A stretch of 64,000 nt of DNA from Isoperla grammatica (GCA_945910005.1 OX246741.1:7958611-8022610), one strand, 5' to 3'. Counted from the stretch's first letter, positions 46,576 through 59,334 are shown. Notes: a model not told the origin generated them from the letters alone. Numbers and translations: made by a program.

Positions 46576-49500
46576 AGTAACCTCAAAGAGAGGCGATGGT
46601 ATTGTGGTGATTATAAATGTCAATCGTCCCCATTATTCAACAAAGCACTCGCCTTCTCAGCCGGTATCGACAGCTACGAACAGCAGTGACAAAAAACTTT
46701 ACCACTACGGGTACCGCTAACCGTGTATAGGGGGAAGTCCCCTTTTTGTAACTGTGTCCACCCAATCCCTAAAATTTTAGATCATGCTGACGTTTACAAT
46801 TTTTGACAAGGAGCCGACGGCTAAGTATAGTTCTTGAGTCTCTTTTTTCGGGCTGTATTTTATTGTATAATTAATGATAATCGTTTGTTTTCACTTGTTG
46901 TTTTATTAATTGAGAACATTTTATTGAGAATATAGAAAGTCGCCTAAACGCCTGTTGAAATATTAATTAAATATTAAGGAAACAATTGCTGTATTTTGTC
47001 AAAATTTTATTTCAGTTTTCTCCACTAACGCACCATTATACTTCTCATTTGTAAAATCTGTTTCGTAAACATATCGTCAACTATATTAGTTTGAAGGCCA
47101 GAAAATAGCACGATCCAATCAGTGCTTCGAAGTTCGAACATTAGTATCCTTCAGCACGGGCAAGTTTGTATTTCTCGAAGTATATCTTGAAACTAATATG
47201 CTCTCCTTTAACAAGTTTTGTGTATTTATGAAAGGTACCCTCATTAAAAGTGTGTACCAGTACAACATGATACATTTCACTAAACACACATGACTGCAAC
47301 TTCCCGATTCCCGGGTGTACGTCCCGATTTACGGGTCGTTGCTTTCCAATTTGATTTCAATGACACCTCGAAACATTTCCTGAAACTTATTATTTATTAA
47401 ACTTATAACTTACAATAATTGCGCAACTACATCATATCCGGATTTTATGTGTGTATTCAAATGTTAAGCAATTGTGAGTTTCAACAAAGAACATTATTAC
47501 TACGTAAGTTTCGAAGAATCAATATTTATGTCAGTGTGCACTTACATTGATTGTGACGAAGTTTATACAAGTTACTCCTGCTAGTTCATTGCTTCACCAC
47601 TAACACCCGTTTTTTATTTAATAATAAGTTTGGCTTATTTCCATGAAAAACAAAAGCACATATAGACATATTTCACGGTGGCCTCGTGTTTATAACCAGA
47701 ACAGCCAGTGTTGCAATAGTACACAAGCTAAGCATTCACCACGAAACTACTGTCAACATCCACAATCCTATGCGCGGTTGCTGAATAGTGAATGTGTCCA
47801 TGCATTTGTTCGGTCGATGAATGAATGAATGCATTCAGCCATTCAACCAACCATCTCGCATGGATGAAAGGTGGTGTACTCCACAATGAGCTCGTGATGA
47901 CGTCAGCAGGCAGGCAGGGTGTAGAGGGTGTAGAGTAGAGCACACCAAGCAGACAAGCGGAGTGAATGATTATAGTGTGACGTCAGAGGGGGGCGTGTGT
48001 ACACTTGAATAAATGGCGGAAGATTATTGAAAGACGGGATCGTTGGTGCGATGGGGCGTGGGGCGTTGTGGGTAAAGAGGACCCAACTCCCTAAGTTTAA
48101 GGTTTCTATTGATAACTGGGGAACGCTACAAGATATTGAGAAAGTGTTGCCTACCCGGAATTTGGTTTTGTATTGGCTAAAATATTTTTTAAGAAACTTA
48201 CAAATACTGTTATTGTCAAAATTGTAATTTCAATATTTAAATAATTCCGAATTACAGAAATGAAACTCGTGATACAATTACAATATTTAAGAGTTTAGTA
48301 ATTCATTGTTAGATTATACAAAAGCTATTTCCGCGTGGGAATTATGTTTTCAATCTTGAAGCACTCCCAATTGGAATCATGAAAATACCGATAGTTTTGC
48401 GTGCATGTTGGAACTATCCATTGCCGTTAAAGCCAAGTTGTCTTCAAGAACTATAAAGTGAGTTTATAGAACTGCATGCAGGTGGCTCAGAAATGGAAAT
48501 TGTTGTGTTTTTAATGAATGTATTTTTAGTCTTAATTAAGAGTTGGCGTATAAGTCTACTTGCTCACTGGCTTATTCTACCTCGGGTAAGGCTACCCTAA
48601 TTAAAATGGCAAGTTATCACATTAATTAATTATTCACTTTGCTTCTTAATTAAAGGTAACGACTAGCTTTAAGTATCACGAGCGGCCACTTTCTCTGTGA
48701 GTTTGGATTATGCGTGCATAGGATACATACACGATGAAATTAGTAGTAATTTGTAGAAATATAGCAATGTAATAATGTTTTTAACCTTTTCACTAGAATA
48801 TCTATCTGATCACGCCGTGCTTTGTATTTTTTTTCAAAACTAATTGTGTTTTTGGAGTCAGAACTAGAAGCTTATTTCTTATTCGTATCGATCACGGTAC
48901 CATAGGATATGTGGTTCCTTTCTCAGTAGTTATACACTACCAAGTAAGCTTGTGAGTCACGTGCCGGCAATATAAGCGAATAACACTTAAAGTCGATCGA
49001 TGATAACTGCACATGTAATATAAATCATTCAAATTGTATGTACTGCAAGTTGAGATTAAGCTTGTGAATATTGTAGAAAAAAATATGCACCTACCGCTAT
49101 TAGTTTTTTATTTATTGAGTGTTGAAATGCGTTGGAATTCCCTATGTTATACATTGTAACTGAACAAAAACCTACACTTTCAATCGTATAAATTTGCGTA
49201 GCACCTTCAAAAAGTAATATATTGTAACAAATTTTCGTCCTAAATGTAGATAACTTCATGACTAACATGAATACGTTTGAAAAAGATGATCGAACGCGAT
49301 ACGTTTTCGAGATATTCGCGTTGGTGTGTCAATTTTACGTCAAATCTACTCAAATTAGAAACTATAAATATACTTATTAATAAAAAAATATATAATTTCA
49401 AGAAGTTCAGTATTAAATGCTACTCACATGTATAAATTCTTGAAAGTCATAATTTAGAATACAAAAAAGTATTTTTTCATGTCCATTTAATTTGAATAGT

Positions 49501-49785
49501 TTAGTTGTTGTATTGAATGGGTAGTTCACTTCATCGATCGACTTTAAAAGAACAATCAAACTTATATACTCGTGGTATTCTCTTCCAGTCTAGTTCATTA
49601 AATGGAAATAAAGCGATCGGTTTAACCCGGTTTTCATATTTTATGAGCAACGTCGTCAAACAAGTGACCTGAACTCGGTTACGATTGTCTGTATACGTAC
49701 CTTAAAGTGTCCCATCAACCCGAAATATTATCAACTGTTGTAAAATAATAAGATACCTTCTACTAGGGAAGATTTCCAGGTCAAA
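46576..49785. other. AT-rich spacer without a supported gene
   Basis: TGACGTCA occurs twice, at 47897 and 47979, near a CAGGCAGGCAGG run at 47906. A plus frame at 48027-48227 has an ATG but no further support. Confidence 0.4.
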
Positions 49786-50051
49786 CTAAGATGTTCGGCA
49801 TAACTTTAAACGTCTGTCTTGGAGAGGAAATAAGTTGCCATCTTCTTCTTTATAGTTATTGTAGATAGTATTTAGGTGTTTTACGACGTACTCCACAGCT
49901 AAAGGTCGTATGACGTCGGTCGAATCAGATACATTGCACATTACCATCGCCGGGGTAGTCTTAAGAGAATCCAAAATAAAAGGGTTCACGATTAATGGTC
50001 GGTGCACAATAGCCCGGCAAGGAGCTCCGGTAACGGTAACGGGAAAATTCG
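49786..50051 (-). CDS. Possible terminal exon, unknown protein (87 residues)
   Basis: Minus-strand frame from an acceptor-like ATTATAG at 50052-50058 to a stop at 49786-49788. The first part reads NFPVTVTGAPCRAIVHRPL, the second VEYVVKHLNTIYNNYKEEDG and LFPLQDRRLKLC. The composition, with acidic/basic clusters and few rare residues, looks protein-like, but no family is recognised. The start region overlaps a GGTAACGGTAACGG-type short repeat at 50030-50092. It could be a last exon, a transposon fragment or chance. Confidence 0.25.
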
Positions 50052-50092
50052 CTATAATTTAACATTGCCCGGTAACGTTAACGGTAACGGGA

Positions 50093-51320
50093 AGCTCTTT
50101 CCCAGGATTTTGGGCGTTTTAGTGGGTGTTGGGGGTTGGTGGGCGTTTAAGTTCGCGTGGTTTTGATGTTATTTCAACTTCAAATGCCAAAGCCTCTTTA
50201 ACATTTTGTCATATAAGTGTCTGCATTCAGTATCAACTAGGCTTCTTCTACCTGCTGCTATGATGGGCTCGGCGTGAAGTGCGCCCGTTTGTCGAGCGGC
50301 GTTTACCCCGCATTATCGCCTCGTGTTAGTGCCGACGTCGTAGAACGAGCATCTATAAAACTAATAGTTGTGACATTTGAGAACAACTCGCTCTACTTAG
50401 CACATGGATTTATGACTCTATCTATCCGTGTGGATTTTGTATTAATTTAAAGTCTTTACTGCCTTGGAAACTACGCCGTCGTGAGGACTCAAGGTCTACT
50501 TGATCTCCGCCTAGCGGAGGCTCGACGAACTCACAAGTCGTTGCAAGGGATCCAAAATCAACGTTTTGTATCCCATTGCCATACGTAAACAGATGTAATA
50601 ACTAAGTATACGTTGTAGGACCTATTAATACTTAGAACACGTAAATGAAGTGAAAGTTTTAATTGATTGTGGTTTTGTCTTTATAGACCATAATATATGT
50701 TGATCTTCCCTTAAAATATTTTTTTTTTTTTTAACATTGTGGATATGGTTGCGATGATTTGACTTGGGAGTTCGGTGCGTCTCCTCTCTTCTTGTGGTTT
50801 ACGATAACACGCAGACTCGACACGGCTATTTCATATGAACAGAAGCGAATAGGCACAGATAAAATTGGAAATTGTGGAATTGGGTGCATTCATGTAATGC
50901 GCATGGTAGCTATATACCTTAGATGCTAAAATGCAATGTCTGTTTATTTTTGGCTGGTTTTAGATGACGGGTTTTAGAACACGTGATATTTTCAAATTTG
51001 CTGCTTTAACACTGTCAATCTCATTATTTTTTCCGTTTCGTAAGCTTTTGTTAACGTTGTTTTCATCAATCTTCGAAACCTCTTGGGAGGTTATCTAATA
51101 TTGCGAGAGTTTAATTTTACTTTTGCTAATGTTTTTTCTTCTGTATCGCTGACATTGTTATGTCGATATCATGTATATGAAAGAATGCTGGTTCCCGTGT
51201 CGACTTTAAGCTGTTCCCACATTTCGAACAATACGCGCAAGTAGGATATTTCTGTCGCAACAAAACGTCATGAAACTCGTCGGGTCGTAATGAACGAGGA
51301 GTATTCCCCCGTGTGTGACG
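50093..51320. other. Spacer without a supported gene
   Basis: Small hairpin CTCCGCCTAGCGGAG at 50504-50518 and a poly-T run near 50720. No exon recognised. Confidence 0.45.
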
Positions 51321-51392
51321 GTGCTGCTGTGCTGCAATTGCGGGGATAAATTACAACATGGCGGCAGCTTGAGTTAATTCATGGCCGGTGAT
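51321..51392. repeat. Diverged single unit of the 59-bp YY1-like repeat
   Basis: GTGCTGCAATTGC, then ACAACATGGCGGCAGCTTGA and TTCATGGCCG-GTG follow the order of blocks in the array at 22638-23232 (GTGCTGCATCGC, GCAACATGGCGGCGG, TAATGGCCGCCGTG). Diverged but clearly related. Confidence 0.55.
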
Positions 51393-51651
51393 TGGTCACT
51401 GTCATTAACGGGCGTCCAATTAGAGTTTCACCTCTGCAACTGTGGTGAAGAATGTACACGAACTGTAAAATATGCAAGTCTTTCATTAGGGGACTTTACA
51501 ATCTTCTATATTTTGGGACGGTATTACAATCTTCTAATAATGTAATAATATATTAAATAATTAAGGACCATTAGATGTAGGACTACAGTATCCCCATTCT
51601 GAAAGGTAGGAAGTAGGAACACTCATGGTGTAAACTCCGCACGAAAGTAGC

Positions 51652-51922
51652 GATTTTTTGGTCATATATCAATTGAATGCCACACAACAGCATTGAAAAG
51701 TGAAAAATATTCGCAATTTGTTTGCGTAAGAACTCGAGCTACATGAAAACTTTTCTTGCTTGTAATTAAAGCTTATTCGAAAGTTCATTTACAATAACAA
51801 CTTCAAGAACTACAAACTAAACATGTTGTTTTCATGCAGTATTTAGTTCTACGAATCCAAATTGCACATATTTTGTCACTATTAAATGTTGTGTGGCGCT
51901 CGTGAGATATGACCAAAAAATG
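51652..51922. mobile_element. ~271-bp element with ~50-bp inverted ends
   Basis: Left GATTTTTTGGTCATATATCA...GCCACACAACAG and right inverse ATTTTTTGGTCATATCTC...GCCACACAACATT pair over ~50 bases with mismatches. The interior also has partly inverse pieces (GTAGAACTAAATACTG/AAGAACTACAAAC). A copy-poor MITE-like element. Confidence 0.65.
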
Positions 51923-53472
51923 CAAATTTTGCGCGTTGATTTTATACTTTGAGTATTCCCGCCTTTTACGAAATTTTGTGTTGTAGTCATCACAGAATAG
52001 TCCTTAATTCAATTGTTTTAATACTAGGTAATGATTAACTGTCGATGACGTAAGATCCTTTCTTTTCCTTCCTAAAATAATGACTCGATCTTAGAAAAGA
52101 ACCCTTGACAGTTACGAGATCGAGATAATTGCAAATTAAATTATATTGGGCTTATTATCTTCTCATTTTTCGCGACGGCGCCAACGGAAGCGAACAGGAT
52201 CAAGAATCAAACAATTCAATTACGGCAAGTTTTCAAAACGAGTTAGTGAAGAGATCCAAACTCTATAAAAAGTTTCTGAAAGTCGACGGGTCACGTACAT
52301 CGGTTCTCGCTCAACAAGTAGACGATTTCAGTAATCTATATTCAACAGCGTGCGCGGCGAGGGGGGGGGGGGGTTGAGGGGGCGACCTCAAACTACCTGC
52401 TGTACGAGCGATACATTTTGCACGTTCCCCCCCCCCCCCCCCATCGCCATACTCTTATGTACTCACTATTCTTGTACTTCGTTTTGTTATTTAAACCTAT
52501 CTAGATGCAAGTACGTCATAAAAAAAAAATAAAGTTTACACTCTGACTATCAGACCCATATATGAACAAGTTGAGACGAGATTAAATTCAAAGTTTAATG
52601 CCCGTTTTACCATCGTTTGCATATATGTGAAAACCTTATTTTGTTGTCATTTTTCTAACCATTTGATTTATAATATGAAATTTTTCATACATAGTTTAAA
52701 TTCTCTTTGTTCCCATCCCCATTTGCCTTATCGCTTTTCTGTATAAAAACAATAAATGTATTTTATAAGCAAATTATAGGCTGACATTTAATACTTTAAA
52801 TGCAAATGCAGAATTACAATAACGGACACTTTCTAATTAATGTTGTCGATGCATATAAATAGTTACGTGGGCATTATATTATTTAATCATATTATACTTA
52901 AGTACATACCAGGAGTCATGTCCAAACTTTGGCTTAGTCATGTCGTGTAACATTTTTTTAATGTAATTTTTTTCCTCCTTTATTGTTTTACTATTTCTTA
53001 TCGTGTGGCGTTCTTCCACCTTCATTATTATGTCACCCACTCTTCTTCTCGACTTGCATCGTGGATACATAAACCCAAATATCATTATCTCCACATGAGT
53101 AAACACCATTATTTGTGTTTACTTATATTCAGGTCGTTCTTTCTAATGACTTTTCCGTTTTCAGTCTTGACTTATATAATCACTGCGACCCTTGATAATG
53201 CTCTCTAACCCTGTGGGTCCCGTACTTTATTGGATTCATTTCGTATGCTCGGAAAGTTTGCATCCAATTATAAGTCTGAGAGTTTGTTTAAGCCGCAGGC
53301 TTGTAATTTCTCTCCCTCTCTCTCTCGATCTTAATACTTCTCATTGGTTTCCTGGCTGGCTGGCAGACTGATTGACTGTTACAATCAGACATGGCTTGTG
53401 ATGTGTTATAGAACCTCAGATGAGATGTTGAGATGTTGAGCGGTTATGGGTGAGGATTATAACAACACGAGG
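51923..53472. other. Spacer with a poly-G/poly-C pair
   Basis: 13 G at 52361-52373 and 16 C at 52427-52442, 53 bases apart, can pair. The plus frame 52129-52377 just before the G run looks mildly protein-like (SFQNELVKRSKLYKKFLKVD) but ends inside the homopolymer. The minus frame 52879-53109 ends near a CTG|GTATGT donor with no acceptor. Neither is claimed. Confidence 0.45.
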
Positions 53473-53795
53473 GATACTTCATTGTGTACAGTCAAGGGAC
53501 TTGTTACTTCATGATAACTGTCTTAGATACTTCATTGTGTACAGTCAAGAGACTTGTTACTTCATGATAACTGTCTTAGATACTTCATTGTGTACAGTCA
53601 AGGGACTTGTTACTTCATGAGAACTGTCTTAGATACTTCATTGTGTACAGTCAAGGGACTTGTTACTTCATGATAACTGTCTTAGATACTTCATTGTGTA
53701 CAGTCAAGAGACTTGTTACTTCATGATAACTGTCTTAGATACTTCATTGTGTACAGTCAAGAGACTTGTTACTCCATGAGCAACTGTCCAAGATA
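53473..53795. repeat. 53-bp tandem repeat, six units
   Basis: Units begin GATACTTCATTGTGTACAGT at 53473, 53526, 53579, 53632, 53685 and 53738. They differ mainly at AAGGGAC/AAGAGAC and GATAAC/GAGAAC. The last unit is degraded at its end. Confidence 0.95.
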
Positions 53796-53866
53796 TGCAC
53801 GGTGACAGGCAGAACGCCATATACGGTCTTATTTATTGTACACCCTTAATTAGTTGTAACTTGAGT

Positions 53867-54007
53867 AGAACGAAATGTTATTGTGAAAACTGAAACACGA
53901 TTTAAGAAAGTTACATTAAATAGCAAGAAATTATAATTATTCCAAACAAGTGTATATCTTAAACAGTTGTCAATAACGCTGTTTAAATGTAAATATCTAC
54001 TGTAGTA
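53867..54007 (+). repeat. ~145-bp dispersed repeat, copy 1
   Basis: Shares ACACGATTTAAGAAAGTTAC and TTCCAAACAAGTGTATATCT with 55222-55371 in the same orientation. Identity is about 90% with one ~10-base indel. Ends are not inverted repeats, so the element class is unknown. Confidence 0.85.
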
Positions 54008-55221
54008 TTGTTTCTACCTCTTACCTAAAAGGAAACGTTTAAAATTACAGCCAGGGTGAAATCAAATTATGCAATATCGCACTTCCATTCATCAAGCAAA
54101 CGTTTTAAACATTTTAGATGTTTTTACTGGAAACTATCTTTAACGTTTTAGCGAATAGAGCATGAACACGTGTTTAAAAGAAGCACAAAACAAGAAAGTA
54201 CGTGTACCACAGTTTTCCTTTTATGTTGCTTCTAGTATATTCTGCACGATTTATCTGATGCTTTAAATGTGACCGTATACATTATCTTATTCGAATACTC
54301 CCTACTAAGCATCCATAGCTATAAAGAAGTTTGATAAAATAAAATAATAAATTACACTATTGTAATTGTTTGTTTGAATATTTCAGATGTACTCAATAAT
54401 GAACGCATAAGAATGCAATACCGTGTGTTTAATATATGTAGAGTATCACGAGTCAAGTCTATGGCAAGCTTATCTCTGCCTCCCACTGATCTGTTCTCAT
54501 TGAGTTCAATAAACTTGCGTTTGAATGTGTGCACTTGTTAGCGATATATCTCACGATCTTTTGCCCTGATTAACAAACTCTATGAGCCGCAAGAGATGGA
54601 GCTTGAAATAGTATATTTCAAGATGAACTCGTTTGATTGATAAAGTTCTCGATCGATGTCTACCTCAGCAATGTGGTGACGTCTGTTCGAGTTCTACATT
54701 CCTGATACACGCGGCTCTCAAATGCGCTTTAGCAAATATCGAATGCTCCACATGAGCTTTTACATTGATGGATTTCTCCTGCGTTGCGTAGGAGGATGAG
54801 AAGAGAAGAATCCTTTGTGTGGTTCTGTTTGTTATCTTGAATCCAAGTGCGTCGGGTCGAAATCGAAAAACGAAGTTTTGCCTAGAAAAAAAATCGGTAC
54901 GTTTTTGTTGTTTTTTGATTCTGGTGAAGTATTTTCTTCTTCATCATTCCATACGTAATATTTTGTTTGTACCGTTATAACAAAAAGTGGTAGTAAGTTG
55001 AGCTTAGTTGTCACGCCTGCGTGCACAGTGAACAGCTGATGACGTGGCGAGTTGAAAGTGAAACAAAATGGAACCCATCCATCTGCTTCACCCATTTTGT
55101 TGACGTGTTAGATTATTGTGTACCAAAGCAATACCTTGCAGTTTGGCGCTACCATGATATGTTTCTGCCTTTTCGATGCCAAATGCCCTTCCTATTAATG
55201 TAAAGCAATTTTTACTGAAGG
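54008..55221. other. Spacer between the two direct repeats
   Basis: Two opposed frames at 54832-55203 cover a GC-neutral patch but neither shows splice sites or a domain. The rest is AT-rich. Confidence 0.45.
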
Positions 55222-55371
55222 AGAACGAAATTTTATTGTGAAAACTGTAACACGATTTAAGAAAGTTACATTAAATAGCAATAAATTATAATTATTCCAA
55301 ACAAGTGTATATCTTTAACTGTTTTCAATAACGCTGTTTCTAATTTTTAAATGTAAATACCTACTGTAGTA
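55222..55371 (+). repeat. ~145-bp dispersed repeat, copy 2
   Basis: Direct-orientation copy 1.35 kb from the first, with an extra CTAATTTTT segment near 55340. Similarity stops at TACTGTAGTA on the right and AGAACGAAA on the left. Confidence 0.85.
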
Positions 55372-56944
55372 CAAATCTAATGTCAGGGAAGAGTTGAATA
55401 AGTTTGGTCTCCTCAATGACCCGAATTTCACCTACGTGTGTTGTTGTAATTCATTAACGTACGTACATCCATCAGACCCCTCATTAAATGAAGATCGAAG
55501 AACATTATTTCATTGTCGTCTGCATGCACATGTATGTTTGCATGTGTACCGACTCATTTGTTAGGGGGGGGTGCACGTGAGCGAGAGCTAACTACCCCCC
55601 CCCCTCCCCCCTCCCCGCCCCATACTGAGACAGAGCTGTCTGGTAGTACTCTGCACTGGAGTTCGTTAACTCAGCGTTCGCGTTCACTCGGCATTGCTCC
55701 GTATTGTCTCTACCCGGCACCTCCACCAAAGACCCATTTCGTTCATTAGAATTCCACTTTTACGTCACGTTTCTTTTCAGTCGTTCTTAAAACACTAATT
55801 TAAACATAATGTAAACACTGTATTATTATTTTTGCATACTACCATATTTTAAGAATAACTAAACTGTGCGTGCATCATCGTATATCACAATTTAAAAAAA
55901 TATATTAATTCTTTAAAGTAACAAAAAAATAGAAACAAATTTAAAATGAACTAGTAATTTAAATCGAAGATTCTTAAAATGATAAATTTAAAGATAATAA
56001 TAAGACAATATCTCATATATACAAAGAACCTCAACCAATTAGGTAATAAAAGAAGCACTGAAGTGTTTTCACTGGAAGGCTGAGTTACAAAACATCCAGA
56101 TTAAAGTAACTGGTAAACAACGACTATTTCACAACGCGGCCATATAATGCATGATTATTAAAGTCTTCTGAATACTAAGAACTATGAGGGACGTCGTTAT
56201 TAAATGCAGTTTCTCATGCATGAGTATTCGTGGATTTCAATTAACTTTGTCATTCAAATGGCGTTCTTGTAAACTATTTTACAATATAATCCCCACCGTA
56301 TGATGTTTATAGTTTATAATTTATTTATCGCGCTTGAATAATTTGCGTATATTTATATTAAATTCTCTGTAATAATTAGGTTGCAATAATTTGAAGTATA
56401 TTACACCTATACACGTGTAATAATTATTTACACTGCTGTATAGATTGTGAAGTTTAAAACGCAATATACTTATGCATAATCACAAAGCAGTGTTAAACGC
56501 TATAGAGAGGTTGCTACACAATGGGAAGCTACGCTATCTAATCAAATTGAAATAAGTTACAAAAAAGACTCCCCCCATGTATTATTCAGGATCTATTGGG
56601 TTTTTCCCGCTCAGATAATTGCAATTTCCATTAACGATAATTTCATTAAATGTAAGTTCACGACCCGAGAGCTAAGTTTAGTTTATAGCGAGCCAATTAG
56701 AAGAAACAAGAAATCCCAAAGCAACGCATCGAAACTTGATAGTCGATAGTCGACACGTACGTTTTATCAGAAGTTTCTCGTCGCTAATAATCGTTCTCTT
56801 CGAGTTGCGGATTCCAGAAGTTTCGAAGAAAGGCAGTTTTATCTCTCGTGCCTGATGAAATGACGCGTGGTAAAGTATAGACTCCGTCTGCCGCTATTAT
56901 CTATAATTTCCCCAGAGCTCGATACCCCCATGAGCCATTCTTTG
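55372..56944. other. AT-rich spacer with G/C runs and a tRNA-3'-end motif
   Basis: Eight G at 55564-55571 and ten C at 55595-55604, then C-rich sequence. ACCCGGCACCTCCACCAAA at 55712-55730 is the third tRNA-Ala-like motif. Downstream is strongly A/T-rich without frames. Confidence 0.5.
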
Positions 56945-57400
56945 AATAATATTAAGATGTTCACCTCCTACTCCCGGATGATTGCCTGAACAAAGATGAA
57001 CGTATCGTGAGCGCAATTCTTGTCTGGTGGTTGGTAGTGATTTATTAAATAACCCTCATTCAATGAATGAAACGATTGAAACAATATTAAGATGTTCACC
57101 TCCTCATCCCGGATGATTGCCTGATCAAATGAACGTATCGCGAGCGCAATTCTTGTCTGGTGGTTGGTAGTGATTTAGTAAATAACCCTCATTCAATGAA
57201 TGAAACGAATGAAACAATATTAAGATGTTTACCTCCTCGTCCCGGATGAGTGCTTGATCAAAGATGAATGTATCAGGGATTTATTAAATAGCTCTCACGA
57301 ATGTTATGGAATGGAACATAATATTATGATGTTAAGGTTCACCTCCTTGCCTCGGATGATCGCCTGTTTAAGTAGGCCTAAAGTTTGTCTGGAAGATAAC
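56945..57400. repeat. 133-bp tandem repeat, four units
   Basis: AATATTAAGATGTTCACCTCC starts units near 56948, 57081 and 57214. A shortened fourth begins near 57316. Shared blocks are CCCGGATGATTGCCTGA, GAGCGCAATTCTTGTCTGGT and AACCCTCATTCAATGAATGA. The third and fourth units have lost the middle. Confidence 0.9.
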
Positions 57401-58415
57401 AAAATAGAGTTTGTAGCGAGCAGTTCGAAAAGCTTTGAAGGGCATGAAAGTATGCGTAAGTCGTCGTAAGTTGAGCTAAAGGAGGTATGCATTTAATTGC
57501 CAAGATATGAGGGTCTGGAGTCGGCTCGTTCTCGATGTTACTACCTCAACCCAGCACAGTAAAGTCGTGATAGCAATGATCTTGTTGTTGTTGCTATTGT
57601 TGTTTAGAAAAGAATGGAAGAGGAAGAAAATAAAAACGTGACATAAAATAGTCGTAAAGCAAAACCTTGTCGACGCGTACTTTTGTAAAGATCGTGGCCT
57701 CAAAACGCAATAACAAGTTTATACCGACTACTGTGGGTTCGTTCGTAAGCATTTCATTGTCTAGTGCCAAGAGTACAACGGGTTAATAAAACTAGCTACA
57801 CATGGACGTTGTATTGTAATGAATTCTCTCGAAGATAGAAAGATGATTCCTATTGCTTGCAACAATCTTCAGACAGAGACAAAAAGCTACACTTGCGGTC
57901 TTTTCAAAGTAAAACTTCTTCTACATAAGTGGCATAACAGCTGTAGTGAATAGTGAATACCTCTCCTCTTGACATTCCTACTTTTCTCCAGAACAGTTAG
58001 CGAACTCTCCGAGCTTAAACACAAGGTCGAACTTTTTATTCCAATTCTTTGCATAGATAACATTGTTCTACCGGTACGTGAAGATTTAGATAGCCACGAT
58101 GTCTCATATTATTATTTCAATGGATACGTTTTGTCTTTGTTCGTTGCTACCACATTACATAACGGCCATAAAGTGCTCATGTGAGACAGGATGAGTTATT
58201 GTCAGCCAAGCCAGCAAAACGTACTAGTACAAGTGGCGCAGTACAGTCTCAAGCATCTAAGGGGTCGCTATAGTTCCCCCGTCGGCCATTCACACCGCGC
58301 TGTTCTCTTGTATGTCCTTTTCTTCATGAACTCACCGGAAACTGAACAAATTATTCTAGTTTTTGTTGCACAGTACGACGAATGCTGGTTCATTTTTTTA
58401 TTGTTCTATCATCCT
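57401..58415. other. Spacer without a supported gene
   Basis: Plus frames at 57969-58184 and 58191-58418 lack splice signals and domains. A CAACAACAAC-type run on the minus strand lies near 57585. Confidence 0.4.
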
Positions 58416-58537
58416 TGAGTTAGAGGGATACTTTTAGCATTGCTGTAACCTCTTTAACTCGCTTGGATCATCGACTTTGAGTTAGAGGATACTTTAAGCA
58501 TTGCTATAACCTCTTTAACTCGCTCGGATCATCGACC
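58416..58537. repeat. 62-bp duplication with internal hairpin
   Basis: Two units at 58416 and 58478. Within each, GAGTTAGAGG and CCTCTTTAACTC are imperfect inverses around ~25 bases. Confidence 0.85.
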
Positions 58538-58738
58538 TTGACCTCAACATCTGGGTTGAGACTGTCCTCACATGTAGAGTCGATAGACAGACGCCCCCAA
58601 CGCTTTGTTTTGTTAGGGGAGGCTGTGGCGACCAATGACCTTGACCTCAACGTCTGCGTTGAGGCTGTCCTCACATGTAGAGTCGATAGACAGACACCCC
58701 CAACGCTTTGTTTGTTGTTAGGCCAGCCTCCCCTCCCC
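58534..58738. repeat. 103-bp tandem duplication
   Basis: Copies start GACCTTGACCTCAAC at 58534 and 58637 and share TGTCCTCACATGTAGAGTCG and CCCCCAACGCTTTGTTT. Confidence 0.9.
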
Positions 58739-59258
58739 TAACCCTAACAGCGACCAATCTCGATGAAATAATTGGTTATATCTCCGGTGAGCCAGACGGA
58801 TTTCGACATTCCATTAAAAACACAACCCTCCAAACCGCCCAACCCAACTAATCTATATCTGCTGCCAGTTTATTTCGCTAAACACCGGCTCTGTTATTGT
58901 TTTATTTCTAGTGAACAAGTCATCTCTACTTACTGATTAACTTCTGTGCGCTTCTTTCTCTAACCATTCATACATATCCACAATATGTTGTTTAGTAGCG
59001 AATTTCTTTTGTATTCATTCCGTGTTGTGATGTCTACCTTTTGATTCTGACCTTCATGATGTACTAACATGTTTACTAGCCTGTTTTGAACATCTTTCTT
59101 CCAATCGTACAAAGAAATATTATTCAATTTCAGTCGCACCCACGTTTACGCATTGTTGTGCGTGTTTTGGTCGATCGTGTTCAAGTACGCACGCACAATA
59201 GCGGAGTTATCCCGAAGAGTGTTCTTGCATTTGGTTTTTCAAATTTCTTTAACATTCT

Positions 59259-59334
59259 CGGCCCGGATTCACAAGAGGTCTTAAGTCTTTTTCTGGTTTT
59301 AACTCTAAGACCGGCCTAACTTTGGACCTCTTGT
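59259..59334 (+). mobile_element. ~76-bp GATTCACAAGAG element, copy 1
   Basis: GGCCCGGATTCACAAGAGGT at the left and ACCTCTTGTaaaACC at the right, with the right end eroded. The interior TAACTCTAAGACCGGCCTAA matches copy 2 in reverse. Confidence 0.65.

Noticed and set aside
51621..51645. End fragment of the CAGTRGAG element (CATGGTGTAAACTCC)
   Set aside because: Only ~15 bases match, too few to call a copy.
52129..52377. 82-codon plus-strand frame with basic stretch
   Set aside because: It ends inside a poly-G tract and has no acceptor or donor; kept only as a note in the spacer entry.
52879..53109. 76-codon minus-strand frame before a GTATGT donor
   Set aside because: No plausible acceptor and no recognisable family, with a Lys/Ile/Met bias expected from AT-rich sequence.
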